Assembly (NCBI RefSeq): GCF_039537265.1
Contig: NZ_BAABAE010000003.1
Coordinates: 558,001-622,000 of the forward strand
Direction of reading: 5' to 3'
Source of the DNA: Terrimesophilobacter bigeumensis
GTDB taxonomy: Bacteria > Actinomycetota > Actinomycetes > Actinomycetales > Microbacteriaceae
Length of the DNA stretch: 64,000 nucleotides
Shown here piece by piece: positions 53,132 through 61,676 of the stretch (positions within the stretch are counted from its first letter, which is position 1; every line of letters starts with the position of its first letter). The translations under genes and the position numbers were made by a program. Below the pieces are notes generated by a model. That model did no database searches, was not told the DNA's origin, and saw only the letters and a program-made list of their open reading frames with translations.

Positions 53132-53412
53132 GCATCCGCCTTACCGAGCGTCGCCCAGAGCCCGTAGTCGTGCATCGCCTCGACGTGACGCTCCATCTCT
53201 TCGCGAGGCCCCGTCGCGACGACGGCGCGCCCCGTGAGGTGCACCTGCAGCATGAGACGCTCGGCCTCGGCGGGCGTATAGCCGAAGTAACTGCGGAAGA
53301 CGTACGAGACGTACGACATGAGATTCACCGGGTCGTTGAGCACGATCGTGACCCAGGGCACATCGAGGGCGCTGCGCTCGCGCACGCGCGTCTGCTCGAT
53401 GGTGTCCGCCAT
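53128..53412 (-). CDS. clpS: Clp protease adaptor ClpS
   Basis: 94 residues. Delivers N-degron substrates to ClpAP/ClpCP. Core motif VTIVLNDPVNLMSYVSYVFRSYFGYTPAEAERLMLQVHLTGRAVVATGPREEMERHVEAMHDYGLWATL is typical, with the Asn-Asp pair and the late Tyr-Gly-Leu. The ATG at 53412 is 6 nt after TAGGCT; first gene of clpS-DUF2017-metallopeptidase. Confidence 0.96.
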   Translation of the reverse strand: MADTIEQTRVRERSALDVPWVTIVLNDPVNLMSYVSYVFRSYFGYTPAEAERLMLQVHLTGRAVVATGPREEMERHVEAMHDYGLWATLGKADA

Positions 53413-53418
53413 GCTCCC

Positions 53419-53424
53419 AGCCTA
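53419..53424 (-). promoter_or_regulatory. -10 hexamer TAGGCT of clpS
   Basis: Minus-strand TAGGCT ends 6 nt before the ATG at 53412. Confidence 0.6.
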
Positions 53425-53468
53425 GGGTCGACGGACCGCCGGTTCCGCCCGGGAGGGCTCGAGGATCG

Positions 53469-53536
53469 CGAATGTGCCTCGTTCGGACGAGTGTTTGCGC
53501 CTCGGCGGGCACATTCGTCCGAACGAGGCACGTTCG
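53469..53536. repeat. Long hairpin element with 25-bp arms
   Basis: Arms 53469-53493 and 53512-53536 pair at 23 of 25 positions around an 18-nt loop. It lies 22 bases after tRNA-His on the minus strand and 45 bases before the clpS promoter. It may end tRNA-His transcription or be a REP/MITE-like palindrome. Confidence 0.8.
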
Positions 53537-53558
53537 TCGCGTGAGTGAGTGAAATTGG

Positions 53559-53632
53559 GGTGATCGACGGGACTCGAACCCGCGGCATCCGGCACCACAA
53601 GCCAGCGCTCTACCAACTGAGCTACGACCACC
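53559..53632 (-). tRNA. tRNA-His (anticodon GTG)
   Basis: Cloverleaf with acceptor GTGGTCG / CGATCAC (one G-U), the extra 5' G pairing with C73 that marks tRNA-His, anticodon stem CTGGC/GCCGG and loop TTGTGGT giving GTG, T arm GCGGG/CCCGT with TTCGAGT. Confidence 0.95.
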
Positions 53633-53673
53633 ATGTACCGGGAGACAAGCTCCGGCAACGACTCACCATCTTA

Positions 53674-54294
53674 TTACAGTCGTGCCGCGAAGTTCTCCAC
53701 CACGGATGCGGAAACCACCTGAACCTCGTCGGTCGTCGGCCCGGGGTCGGGGACGATCGCTGTGCGGCGATAGTACTCGAGCTCACGGATCGATTCGAGG
53801 ATGTCGGCCAGGGCGCGGTGTCCGCCGTCCTTCACCGGCGCGTTGAAGTAGACGCGCGGCAGCCAGCGTCGCACGAGTTCCTTGATCGAGGAGACGTCGA
53901 CGTTGCGATAGTGCAGGTGGGCGTCGACGCGCGGCATGTAGCGGGCGAGGAAGGCTCGGTCGGTTCCGATCGTGTTACCCGCGAGCGGGGCCTGCTGTGC
54001 GACCGGCACGAAGCGACGGATGTAGTCGAGCACGGCATCCTGCGCCTCGTCGAGGCTCACGCCGTCGGGGATCGCCTCGAGCAGTCCTGAGTTCGCGTGC
54101 ATGTCGCGCACGAACTCGCCCATGTTGTCCAGCGCGGACTGATCTGGCTTGATGACGATGTCGAAGCCGGGGTCGAGGATGGCAAGGTCGAAGTCGGTGA
54201 TGACGACGGCGACCTCGACGAGTTGGTCGGTGCTGACATCGAGACCCGTCATCTCGCAGTCGATCCAGACGAGTCGATCGTTGCCGTTTGCCAT
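53674..54294 (-). CDS. orn: Oligoribonuclease
   Basis: 206 residues. DEDDh 3'-5' exonuclease that removes the last di- to pentanucleotides of RNA decay, including pGpG in c-di-GMP breakdown. LVWIDCEMTGLD gives the first Asp-Glu pair, NTIGTDRAFLARYMP and VDVSSIKELVRRW follow, and GGHRALADI carries the His and last Asp. Normal length. Confidence 0.97.
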   Translation of the reverse strand: MANGNDRLVWIDCEMTGLDVSTDQLVEVAVVITDFDLAILDPGFDIVIKPDQSALDNMGEFVRDMHANSGLLEAIPDGVSLDEAQDAVLDYIRRFVPVAQQAPLAGNTIGTDRAFLARYMPRVDAHLHYRNVDVSSIKELVRRWLPRVYFNAPVKDGGHRALADILESIRELEYYRRTAIVPDPGPTTDEVQVVSASVVENFAARL

Positions 54295-54300
54295 TGCTGC

Positions 54301-54306
54301 AGTCTA
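54301..54306 (-). promoter_or_regulatory. -10 hexamer TAGACT of orn
   Basis: Minus-strand TAGACT ends 6 nt before the ATG at 54294. Confidence 0.6.
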
Positions 54307-54328
54307 TCGCCGGGCGCCGACGCGCCGG

Positions 54329-55564
54329 TCAGGCGGCGTCGCCGATGCCGATGGCCTCTGCCTCGAGGGCGAGCGGCGCGGGACCCGAGTCGACGCGACG
54401 GAGGAACCTGCGGCCCGCGATGACGACGACCGTCGCGAGCAGGATCGAACCGGCCGCGAAGAAGTAGGGGGTTGAGGGGAGGAAGAGCACGGCTAGCTCA
54501 GTCGCGATGGGCGGGGCGACCGCTCCGCCGAGGAACCGGACCGCCGAGTAGGCGGAGGAGGCGACGCTGCGCGGCAGGTCGGTGGCCTCCATGACCGACT
54601 CCGTGAACACCGTGTTGAGGATGCCGAGCAGCAACCCGCCGACGATGACCGCGATGACCAGGCCGAGCTGCGAGGCGATGAAGAACCCGGCGGCGAGCAG
54701 GTCGAGCGCGAGCAGTGGCAGCACGACCGCGAGGACCGTGGTCCGGCGGAGTGCGGCGGTGAGGAGTGGTGCCACCCACACCGAGGTCACGGCGACCGAG
54801 ACGCCCCAGCCGAAGAAGACCAGGCCGAGGCCGATCGCGTTCATCCCGAGCGGGAAGGGCGTGTAGGCCAGGAGCACGAAGAACCCGATGTTGTAGAACA
54901 CGGCGGCGAGTGCGAGCGTGCCGATCGCGGGGTTCAGCATCGCCCGGAAGGGTGCTGAGAGCTTCACCGGGATGCGCTCGACGGCATCCTCTTTGCCGAG
55001 CAGTACGACGATGGCGATGAATCCGATCGCCATGAGCACGGCGGTACCGAAGAACGGGCCGCGCCAGCTGATCGTGCCGAGCAGGCCTCCGAGCAGTGGA
55101 CCGATCGCGATGCCGAGTCCGAGTGCGGCCTCGTAGAGGATGATGGCGGATGCGGTGCCGCCGCTCGCCGCGCCGACGATCGTCGCGAGGGCGGTGGAGA
55201 TGAAGAGCGCATTGCCGAGACCCCATCCGGCGCGGAATCCGATGACGGCCTCGACGTCACCGCTCAGCGCCGCGGCGAGGGAGAACGCGACGATGAGCCC
55301 GAGCCCGATCAGGAGGGTGCGCTTTGCGCCGATGCGGCTGGAGACCCAGCTCGTGAACAGCATGGCGAGTCCGGTGATGAGCAGGTAGCTCGTGAACAGC
55401 AGCTCGGTCTCGGTCGGCGTCGCCTCGAGGTCGGCGGCGATCGCCGGGAGGATGGGGTCCACGAGGCCGATGCCCATGAACGCGATGACGCAGGCGAATC
55501 CGACCGCCCATACCTGCTTCGGCTGACGGAGGATGCTCTCGGTTTCGGTCCTGACGTGCGGCAT
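54329..55564 (-). CDS. MFS transporter, MarR-linked
   Basis: 411 residues with 12 spans. Motif A SWVSSRIGAKRTLLIG is clear. A proton-driven exporter, probably of drugs or toxic compounds. Start overlaps the MarR stop by one base (TGATG), so the pair is one operon under that regulator. Confidence 0.93.
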   Translation of the reverse strand: MPHVRTETESILRQPKQVWAVGFACVIAFMGIGLVDPILPAIAADLEATPTETELLFTSYLLITGLAMLFTSWVSSRIGAKRTLLIGLGLIVAFSLAAALSGDVEAVIGFRAGWGLGNALFISTALATIVGAASGGTASAIILYEAALGLGIAIGPLLGGLLGTISWRGPFFGTAVLMAIGFIAIVVLLGKEDAVERIPVKLSAPFRAMLNPAIGTLALAAVFYNIGFFVLLAYTPFPLGMNAIGLGLVFFGWGVSVAVTSVWVAPLLTAALRRTTVLAVVLPLLALDLLAAGFFIASQLGLVIAVIVGGLLLGILNTVFTESVMEATDLPRSVASSAYSAVRFLGGAVAPPIATELAVLFLPSTPYFFAAGSILLATVVVIAGRRFLRRVDSGPAPLALEAEAIGIGDAA

Positions 55565-55998
55565 CAGGCGGCTGCCCGTCCGGTCGCGGTCCTGGCTGTG
55601 AGGATGTCGACGGCCCGCGCGAGTGCGGCGAGGTCTGCGGCGGTGAGACCCGAGAACATCGGTTCGAGGGCCGCCGTCAGGGCGTTCCGCCAGTCGTCAA
55701 GCGCTCGCAGGCCGGCCGCCGTCACGGTGACGAGCCATGCTCGCGAGTCGTCGGCATCCGCGACCCGCTCGACGAGCCCCTCGTCGACCAGCTGGTGCAC
55801 GACCTTCGTCATGGATGGCTGGGTCACCCGCGCGGCGGAGGCGAGCTCTCCGATCCGCAGCGGGCCGTCGGTCGAGAGGATCGAGAGGGTGTTCCACACG
55901 GCGGAGGGCGTCGTGTTCCCTGTGCTCCGGGCGGCGATGCGGGTGAGGCGGTGGGCCGCGACGATGAGGTCGGCCAGGAGTGGGGCGCTGCTGTTCAC
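55564..55998 (-). CDS. MarR-family repressor
   Basis: 144 residues. Winged helix LSTDGPLRIGELASAARVTQPSMTKVVHQLVDEGLVERVADADDSRAWLVTVTAAG. Likely senses the exporter's substrate and represses both genes. The GTG at 55998 is chosen because TATACT ends 6 nt upstream and the family starts here; a longer frame upstream is not coding in character. Confidence 0.9.
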   Translation of the reverse strand: MNSSAPLLADLIVAAHRLTRIAARSTGNTTPSAVWNTLSILSTDGPLRIGELASAARVTQPSMTKVVHQLVDEGLVERVADADDSRAWLVTVTAAGLRALDDWRNALTAALEPMFSGLTAADLAALARAVDILTARTATGRAAA

Positions 55999-56004
55999 CG
56001 GGCA

Positions 56005-56028
56005 AGTATATAACCAAGCTATATAACC
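56005..56028 (-). promoter_or_regulatory. -10 TATACT within direct repeats, candidate MarR operator
   Basis: Minus-strand TATACT (56005-56010) overlaps the first of two GGTTATATA direct repeats (plus-strand 56007-56015 and 56020-56028). The segment is also partly dyad symmetric (TATATA at both ends). Confidence 0.6.
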
Positions 56029-56097
56029 GGATGATGTGGATCGATAGTGAGAGTAATTGCTGGTGCGCAGGTCGGCCCGACGTGGTAATAAGAGAGC

Positions 56098-56373
56098 ATG
56101 AGCAACGACACTCCCGTGATCAAGCGCGGCGACGAGTACATCGTGATCTATTCCGGCGGACCGAACGACGGCCAGACCGGGAAGCGGATCAGCACGGATG
56201 GCACGTGGGACGACGAGATCACGGTGCTCACGGCGGTCGACGGCAAAGAGACCATGATCGACTACAACATGGCGAGCTGGCGGGAACTCGGCGGCCAGTA
56301 CCACGTCACCTACACGTACGACAAGGCCGACAGCGAGCCGGTGGAGGACCCGGAGGATCGCGGCGGGCAGTAG
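56098..56373 (+). CDS. Hypothetical small acidic protein
   Basis: 91 residues, acidic, beta-rich (VIKRGDEYIVIYSGGPNDGQTGKRISTDGTWDDEITVLTAVDGKETMIDY). No family or signal peptide recognised. It ends 28 bases before the tRNA on the other strand. GAGAG before the ATG is a weak ribosome-binding site. Confidence 0.65.
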   Translation: MSNDTPVIKRGDEYIVIYSGGPNDGQTGKRISTDGTWDDEITVLTAVDGKETMIDYNMASWRELGGQYHVTYTYDKADSEPVEDPEDRGGQ

Positions 56374-56401
56374 GCCGTCGAACCAGGCCTCACAACTCCG
56401 G

Positions 56402-56474
<73 letters not shown>

Positions 56475-56517
56475 GCCAGTCGAGGATACTACGGCGCTCT
56501 TCATGGGAGAGTGAGTC

Positions 56518-57594
56518 ATGGGCACATGGACCGACACCGCATTCACCCGGATGCTGGGCATCGAACTACCGATCGTGCTCGGTCCGATGGGCGGGGCGTC
56601 CTCGACTGGGCTCGTGGCAATCGTGAGCCGGGCCGGCGGGCTCGGATCGTATGGGGCTTACGGACTTTCGGGCGAGCGCATCCTCGACGTCGCCAGGGAC
56701 ATCCGCGAACGCACCGACCGGCCGTTCGCGCTCAACATCTGGATCCCGCACGACGGCGGTGACGACTACCGGCCCGACGAGGAGGAGTTCGCGCGCCACC
56801 TCGCACCACTTACGGGCTGGTTCGAGGAGCTCGGCGTGCCGCTCCCGGTGCGACCCGAGCGCCTCATGCCGAGCCACGAGGAGCAGGTCGAGGCTGTGCT
56901 GGAGGCCAGGCCCGCCGCGCTCAGTTTCGTGTTCGGTGCGCCAGCCCCCGGCATCCTCGATCGCGCCCGCAGTCTTGGCATCACGACGATGGGCACGGCG
57001 TCGACCGTTGCCGAGGCCGTCTTCCTCGAGCAGTCCGGCGTCGACGTCATCGTCGCCTCAGGGCTCGAGGCGGGCGGGCACCGCGTCTCGTTCCTCCGGC
57101 CCGCCGAGGAGTCGCTCATCGGCAACCTCGCGCTCATCCCTCAGGTCGCGGATGCCGTCGGCGCGCCGGTCGTGGCGGCCGGAGGCATCGCCGACGGTCG
57201 AGGAGTGGCCGCGGCGCTGACCCTGGGGGCGGATGCCGCACAGCTCGGGACCGCGTTCCTCGCCACCGACGAGTCCGCAGCCAGCGCGCCTCACCGGGCG
57301 AAGCTGTGGAGCACCGAGGCGGAGACCACCGCGTTGACCCGCGCCTTCAGCGGGAGACTGGCGCGCGGCATTCCCAACAGCCTGAGTCGAGCGGCGGATG
57401 CCGGCGAACTGCCCATTGCACCGTTCCCGCTTCAGGGCTGGTTGCTCGGCAAGCTCAAAGCCGCGGCGGTGGAGCAGGGTCGCACCGACCTGATCTCCCT
57501 GTGGGCAGGCCAGTCCGCGAGGTTGCTGCGCCACCATGACGCGACGGACCTCATCCGTGCACTGGCCGACGACGCCGGGAAACGCCTACCCTAG
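56518..57594 (+). CDS. Nitronate monooxygenase (2-nitropropane dioxygenase type)
   Basis: 358 residues, FMN TIM barrel: IVLGPMGGASSTGLVAIVSRAGGLGSYGAYGL, VASGLEAGGHRVSFL with the catalytic-type His, and VVAAGGIADGRGVAAALTLGADAAQLGTAFLATDES for phosphate binding. Oxidises alkyl nitronates. GGGAGAG precedes the ATG. Confidence 0.94.
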   Translation: MGTWTDTAFTRMLGIELPIVLGPMGGASSTGLVAIVSRAGGLGSYGAYGLSGERILDVARDIRERTDRPFALNIWIPHDGGDDYRPDEEEFARHLAPLTGWFEELGVPLPVRPERLMPSHEEQVEAVLEARPAALSFVFGAPAPGILDRARSLGITTMGTASTVAEAVFLEQSGVDVIVASGLEAGGHRVSFLRPAEESLIGNLALIPQVADAVGAPVVAAGGIADGRGVAAALTLGADAAQLGTAFLATDESAASAPHRAKLWSTEAETTALTRAFSGRLARGIPNSLSRAADAGELPIAPFPLQGWLLGKLKAAAVEQGRTDLISLWAGQSARLLRHHDATDLIRALADDAGKRLP

Positions 57595-58223
57595 GAATCT
57601 CCATCCGTCGTCGGGCGGGTTGCCGGGGGAGCAGCGGCCGGCGCGGGGGCATCGGGCTCCTGCATTGTGGCCGCCTGCTGCGCCTCCCACGCCCTCTGCT
57701 GGGCGGCGAGATCCTGGTCGCCCAGGGACTCCTCGTAGGCCCAGGAGTCGAGGTCGTTCTTGAACAGCTTCTTCGCCCGCCCGGGATGCTCCTGCCAGTC
57801 GATGAGCCGGTCCTTGAACTCCTTGAGCGACTGCGCGGCCTGGAAGCTGAACGATACCGCCTCCTTCTTGAGCTCGGTGAGCTGATGGGTCGCCCAGTCA
57901 GCGGCAAGGTTCGAACCGGCCAGTGGGAGGAGTCGCAGCCGTACGTCGCATTCGAGCGCGATGTGATCGGCCTGCTGCTGCTCGGGCGCGGAGAGCGAAT
58001 TCCAGTTGGCTGCGCGGCGGGCCGCCCCGATCATCGCCGTCACGGCGGATGCCCGCTCGTCCCGGTCGTGCATGCTCACGATGCGCTTGGTCGATCCTCG
58101 TCCGATGAGTGCGGCGACGATGCCAGCGACGAGAATCGCGACCCCGGGAACGATCGCCGTCGAGACGACGTGCGATCCGGCGTCCGAATAGAACCATTCG
58201 ATGAAGTCATTCCACCACTGCAT
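57591..58223 (-). CDS. Single-span membrane protein, unknown
   Basis: 210 residues. One membrane span near residues 20-42 (VVSTAIVPGVAILVAGIVAALIG), then a long cytoplasmic helical part rich in Ala, Gln and charged residues, and an Ala/Pro-rich tail. No family recognised. Its stop overlaps that of the converging monooxygenase gene. Start lies 6 nt after TAACCT. Confidence 0.72.
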   Translation of the reverse strand: MQWWNDFIEWFYSDAGSHVVSTAIVPGVAILVAGIVAALIGRGSTKRIVSMHDRDERASAVTAMIGAARRAANWNSLSAPEQQQADHIALECDVRLRLLPLAGSNLAADWATHQLTELKKEAVSFSFQAAQSLKEFKDRLIDWQEHPGRAKKLFKNDLDSWAYEESLGDQDLAAQQRAWEAQQAATMQEPDAPAPAAAPPATRPTTDGDS

Positions 58224-58229
58224 AGCGGC

Positions 58230-58235
58230 AGGTTA
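58230..58235 (-). promoter_or_regulatory. -10 hexamer TAACCT
   Basis: Minus-strand TAACCT ends 6 nt before the ATG at 58223. Confidence 0.5.
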
Positions 58236-58320
58236 CCCCGGGTGCCTCGGGAGCGCCCTGATTCCTCCGCGCGTCCCGGGAACGCTCAGGCTATTCTCCG
58301 GCAGGCGGTTCCCAGCGGCG

Positions 58321-58596
58321 TCATCCGAACCGCAGGCAGTCCACGGCGTCGTCGAAGCTCCAGAACTCGCCGATCGGGAGGAAGCGCTTCTGCAGAGCGA
58401 TGAGCCTCTTCGAGCGGTAGCGCCGCCCGCGCGGCTCGAGGAAGCTCTCGACGTAGCCGAGAACCTCGCCGTCGACGCGGGTCACGCGCCACAACTCGTC
58501 GTGCAACTGCACGAGGCTGATACCGCGCCTGGTCGGAACGGGATCGATGGGAAGCCGGTCGAGTACTGTCGATCCGGCGAAGTCGAACGTGGTCAC
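58321..58596 (-). CDS. Hypothetical protein
   Basis: 91 residues, soluble, with a compact mixed pattern (LVQLHDELWRVTRVDGEVLGYVESFLEPRGRRYRSKRLIALQKRFLPIGEF). No family named. GTG 58596 has GAGGAG 6 bases upstream. It may be a small conserved actinobacterial protein. Confidence 0.68.
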   Translation of the reverse strand: MTTFDFAGSTVLDRLPIDPVPTRRGISLVQLHDELWRVTRVDGEVLGYVESFLEPRGRRYRSKRLIALQKRFLPIGEFWSFDDAVDCLRFG

Positions 58597-58716
58597 GTTG
58601 CGCTCCTCATGGGTACGAACTTCTGGTGTTCAGCCGGCCGAACTGTTGGGGACGACTCCACGCTAAGGGGGGCCACCGACATCCGGATGCCTCGCCCGCA
58701 CGACCGGAAGGACGGG

Positions 58717-59667
58717 TCAGACGAGCGAGTCGGTCGACTCCGCGGTGATGGCGAGGTCGGCATCCACGACCTTGTCGAGGCGTGCCGTCTGGGCGAGGAT
58801 GATGCCGGCCAGTACGACCACGACCCCCACGATCTGCACCGGATCCAACCCCTCGCCGAGCCACAACCAGGCGACGACGAACGCGAAGATGACCTCGGCG
58901 GAGGCCACGACACCTGCGGCCGTCGCCGTGAGGTGCTTGAGGGCGAGCAGCGAGAGGAAGAACGGCAGGAACGACCCCATGATCACGTTCCAGAGCAGGG
59001 GGATGAGGAGCGGGAGCTCGAGTTGCGCGAGGGTACCGCTCATCGACACCGGGGTGGTGAAGATCGCGGGGTCGATGGTCCACCAGCCGCTGAAGATCCC
59101 CCAGAAGATCGCGCTCGCGGTCATGGTCCAGAAGGCGACCGCCATGGGGGAGGTCTTTCCCACCTCGCGTTCTCCGAGCAGGAAGTAGAGCGCGAGAGAT
59201 CCGGCCGCGCCGAAGGCCATGAGTACGCCGAAGGGGACGAGTTCACTCGCCCAGATCTGCGCGACGACCGCGAGACCGGCGAGCACGAAGCCGATCGCCA
59301 CCCACAGTCGCGCACGCACCCTCTCGTGGAGGAAGAAGAAGGCGACGAGCGCGACCATGAGCACGGCGGTGTACTCGATGAGGAGGGTGATCCCGACCGG
59401 CAGGATGCTGATCGCCACGGCGTAGTTGAACTGCAGCAGGGCGACGCCGACGACACCGAGGATGGAGAGCAGCCCCAGCTGCCGCCAGGTGACCCGGAAC
59501 GCCCCGCGGTTGAGGAACAGCAGTACGACGGCCGCGATGAGCGCGGTTCCGGAGACCCGGAACAGGGTCAACTGGGCAGGGTCGAGCCCAGCACCGATGA
59601 TGACCTTGGTGACGCTTCCATTCATGCCGAAGAGCAGCGCTGCGCACAGCGCGTAGACGTATCCCAC
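58717..59667 (-). CDS. EamA/RhaT-family (DMT) transporter
   Basis: 316 residues, ten spans in two EamA repeats (MGYVYALCAALLFGMNGSVTKVII and LKHLTATAAGVVASAEVIFAFVVAWLWLGEGL). Exports or imports amino acids or metabolites; substrate unknown. GTG start 3 bases after the aldo/keto reductase stop, so one operon. Confidence 0.92.
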   Translation of the reverse strand: MGYVYALCAALLFGMNGSVTKVIIGAGLDPAQLTLFRVSGTALIAAVVLLFLNRGAFRVTWRQLGLLSILGVVGVALLQFNYAVAISILPVGITLLIEYTAVLMVALVAFFFLHERVRARLWVAIGFVLAGLAVVAQIWASELVPFGVLMAFGAAGSLALYFLLGEREVGKTSPMAVAFWTMTASAIFWGIFSGWWTIDPAIFTTPVSMSGTLAQLELPLLIPLLWNVIMGSFLPFFLSLLALKHLTATAAGVVASAEVIFAFVVAWLWLGEGLDPVQIVGVVVVLAGIILAQTARLDKVVDADLAITAESTDSLV

Positions 59668-59670
59668 GGG

Positions 59671-60675
59671 CTATCGAAGGCCCGTGCCGTGGACGGCGAG
59701 CGGTTCGATCGCGGCGAGCTCGGCATCCGTGAGCGGGGGAGCGGATGCTGCAGCGAGGTTGTCCTCGAGCTGGGCGACACTGCTCGCCCCGATGAGCGCG
59801 GAGGTCACCTGCGGCCGTCGAAGCACCCAGCTGAGCGCGAGTTGCGCGAGGCTCTGGCCACGACCGCGCGCGATCTCGTCGAGCGCACGCGCGCGCTCGA
59901 GGTAGGTCGCCGAGATGTTCTTCTCGGTCATCCACCTGCCTTCGGCGGCACGTGAGTCGCTCGGGATGCCGTCCAGGTAACGGTTCGTCGCGAGGCCCTG
60001 GGCAAGGGGGGAGAACACGATGCAGCCGACCCCGAGCTCGTCGAGCACGTCGAGCAGGCCGTTCTCCGGCGTACGGTCGAAGAGGTTGTACCGCGGCTGG
60101 TGGATGAGCAGGGGGACGCCCTCGGCCTTCAGCGCGGCATGTGCAGCCCGCGTCTGGTCGGGGTTGTAGTTCGAGATGCCGGCATACAGCGCCTTGCCCT
60201 GCCGCACGGCCGTGGCCAGTGCACCCATCGTCTCCTCGACCGGAGTCTCGGGGTCGGGGCGATGCGAGTAGAAGATGTCGACGTAGTCGAGCCCCATGCG
60301 CCCCAGGCTCTGATCGAGCGAAGACAGCAGGTATTTGCGCGAGCCCCATTCGCCGTAGGGGCCGTCCCACATGTCGTAGCCGGCCTTCGTCGAGATCACG
60401 AGCTCGTCGCGGTACGGGCGGAAGTCCTGTTCGAGGATCCGCCCGAAATTGGACTCCGCTGCGCCGCCGGGAGGCCCGTAGTTGTTGGCGAGGTCGAAGT
60501 GCGTCACGCCGAGGTCGAACGCCCTCCGCAGGATGGCACGCTGGGTGTCGAGAGGACGGTCGGTGCCGAAGTTGTTCCACAGGCCGAGCGAGATCCGGGG
60601 GAGCTTGAGTCCGCTTCGCCCGGTGCGCACATAGGGCGCCTGTTGGTAGCGATCGGATGCGGGCACATAGCTCAT
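59671..60675 (-). CDS. Aldo/keto reductase, YghZ (L-glyceraldehyde 3-phosphate reductase) type
   Basis: 334 residues, NADPH-dependent. Catalytic Asp-Tyr in THFDLANNYGPP, Lys in VISTKAGYDMWDGPYGEWGSRKYL and His in FYSHRPDPETPVEET; the DGPYGEWGSRKYL insert marks the YghZ/Kv-beta-like group. Coenzyme end GASSVAQLEDN. Confidence 0.95.
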   Translation of the reverse strand: MSYVPASDRYQQAPYVRTGRSGLKLPRISLGLWNNFGTDRPLDTQRAILRRAFDLGVTHFDLANNYGPPGGAAESNFGRILEQDFRPYRDELVISTKAGYDMWDGPYGEWGSRKYLLSSLDQSLGRMGLDYVDIFYSHRPDPETPVEETMGALATAVRQGKALYAGISNYNPDQTRAAHAALKAEGVPLLIHQPRYNLFDRTPENGLLDVLDELGVGCIVFSPLAQGLATNRYLDGIPSDSRAAEGRWMTEKNISATYLERARALDEIARGRGQSLAQLALSWVLRRPQVTSALIGASSVAQLEDNLAAASAPPLTDAELAAIEPLAVHGTGLR

Positions 60676-60681
60676 GGGGTT

Positions 60682-60687
60682 AGCCTA
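60682..60687 (-). promoter_or_regulatory. -10 hexamer TAGGCT of the aldo/keto reductase operon
   Basis: Minus-strand TAGGCT ends 6 nt before the ATG at 60675. Confidence 0.6.
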
Positions 60688-60796
60688 CGACTGGAATGAC
60701 CGCGCGCTTTCGCCCACGCCATATGGGCCAACGGGCTTCGCGAAACGGATGCTCGCATCGTGGGCGCGGCCCTTCGAGAAGTGGAAGGAAATCATG

Positions 60797-61015
60797 ATGG
60801 ACACGTCAACGCAGACTGTCGAATCGCAGACCTGGGTCGCCTTCGGGCCGGCCGGCGCTCTCGGCTCGGTGCATCGCATCGACGGCGGTTTCACCTTCAG
60901 ACTGCTCACCGACGACGGCTATCGAGCCACGTATCCGAGCCTCGAGGTCGCCAAGAGTGCGCTCTTCGCCGCCCTCGAGCCGGGGTCGGACTGGCCCGAG
61001 TTCCGAGAGCACTGA
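60797..61015 (+). CDS. Hypothetical protein
   Basis: 72 residues, likely a small single-domain protein (VHRIDGGFTFRLLTDDGYRATYPSLEVAKSALFAALEPG). No family named. GGAAGGA lies 7 bases before the ATG at 60797, better than for the ATG three bases earlier. Confidence 0.65.
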   Translation: MDTSTQTVESQTWVAFGPAGALGSVHRIDGGFTFRLLTDDGYRATYPSLEVAKSALFAALEPGSDWPEFREH

Positions 61016-61134
61016 GTTCGGCGGACACTGAGTTCGGCGGGGTCTACTCCTCCACCGAGGGACGGCGGAGGAGTTCTCCCCGGATCGGGTCGTCCGCGCC
61101 CTGCGGAGGCAGCGCATCCGGCACACTGGCCCGC

Positions 61135-61602
61135 ATGACAGACACCATGACACTCACCGGACTCGTGGCCACGCCGCCGCGACACATCATCACCGCCGAG
61201 GGGCTCGCCGTGACGAGCTTCCGACTCGCCTCCAACCAGCGCCGCTTCGATCGCAAGAAGAACGCCTGGGTGGATGCGGGTACCAACTGGTACGGCATCT
61301 CCACCTACCGCCAGCTCGCCACCAACATCGTCGGCTCCGTGCAGAAGGGCGATCGTGTCATCGTGACCGGCCGGCTGCGCATCCGCGATTGGGAGAACGG
61401 CGAGAGGCGCGGAACCAACATCGAGATCGACGCGGATGCTCTGGGGCACGACCTCTCCTGGGGCACGGCTGCCTTCACCCGCAGCGTGCAGTCGGTCGCG
61501 GTGGAGTCGTTCCCCGAGTCCGCAGGCGAGGCCACGTCGGAAGAGACGGAATCCGAGACCGAATCGATCCCGGTGAGCGAGGAGATACCGGTACCGTTCT
61601 AG
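61135..61602 (+). CDS. Single-stranded DNA-binding protein, short paralogue
   Basis: 155 residues, OB fold of SSB type (MTLTGLVATPPRHI ... LAVTSFRLASNQRRFDRKKNAWVDAGTNWYGISTYRQLATNIVGSVQKGDRVIVTGRLRIRDWENGERRG). The usual acidic DDDIPF tip is replaced by an acidic tail ending SEEIPVPF. It may be a secondary SSB used in repair or uptake, not proven. CACACT lies 7 nt before the ATG. Confidence 0.88.
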   Translation: MTDTMTLTGLVATPPRHIITAEGLAVTSFRLASNQRRFDRKKNAWVDAGTNWYGISTYRQLATNIVGSVQKGDRVIVTGRLRIRDWENGERRGTNIEIDADALGHDLSWGTAAFTRSVQSVAVESFPESAGEATSEETESETESIPVSEEIPVPF

Positions 61603-61676
61603 ACGTTGGGGACAATTCTCCGACTTAGACTCGACTGTGGTCGCGCGAGGCGGCTGAGTGACGGAGAGGGTAACGG

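Noticed and set aside
53559..53632. Prophage or island attachment at tRNA-His
   Set aside because: No integrase, no duplicated tRNA end and only core genes on both sides.
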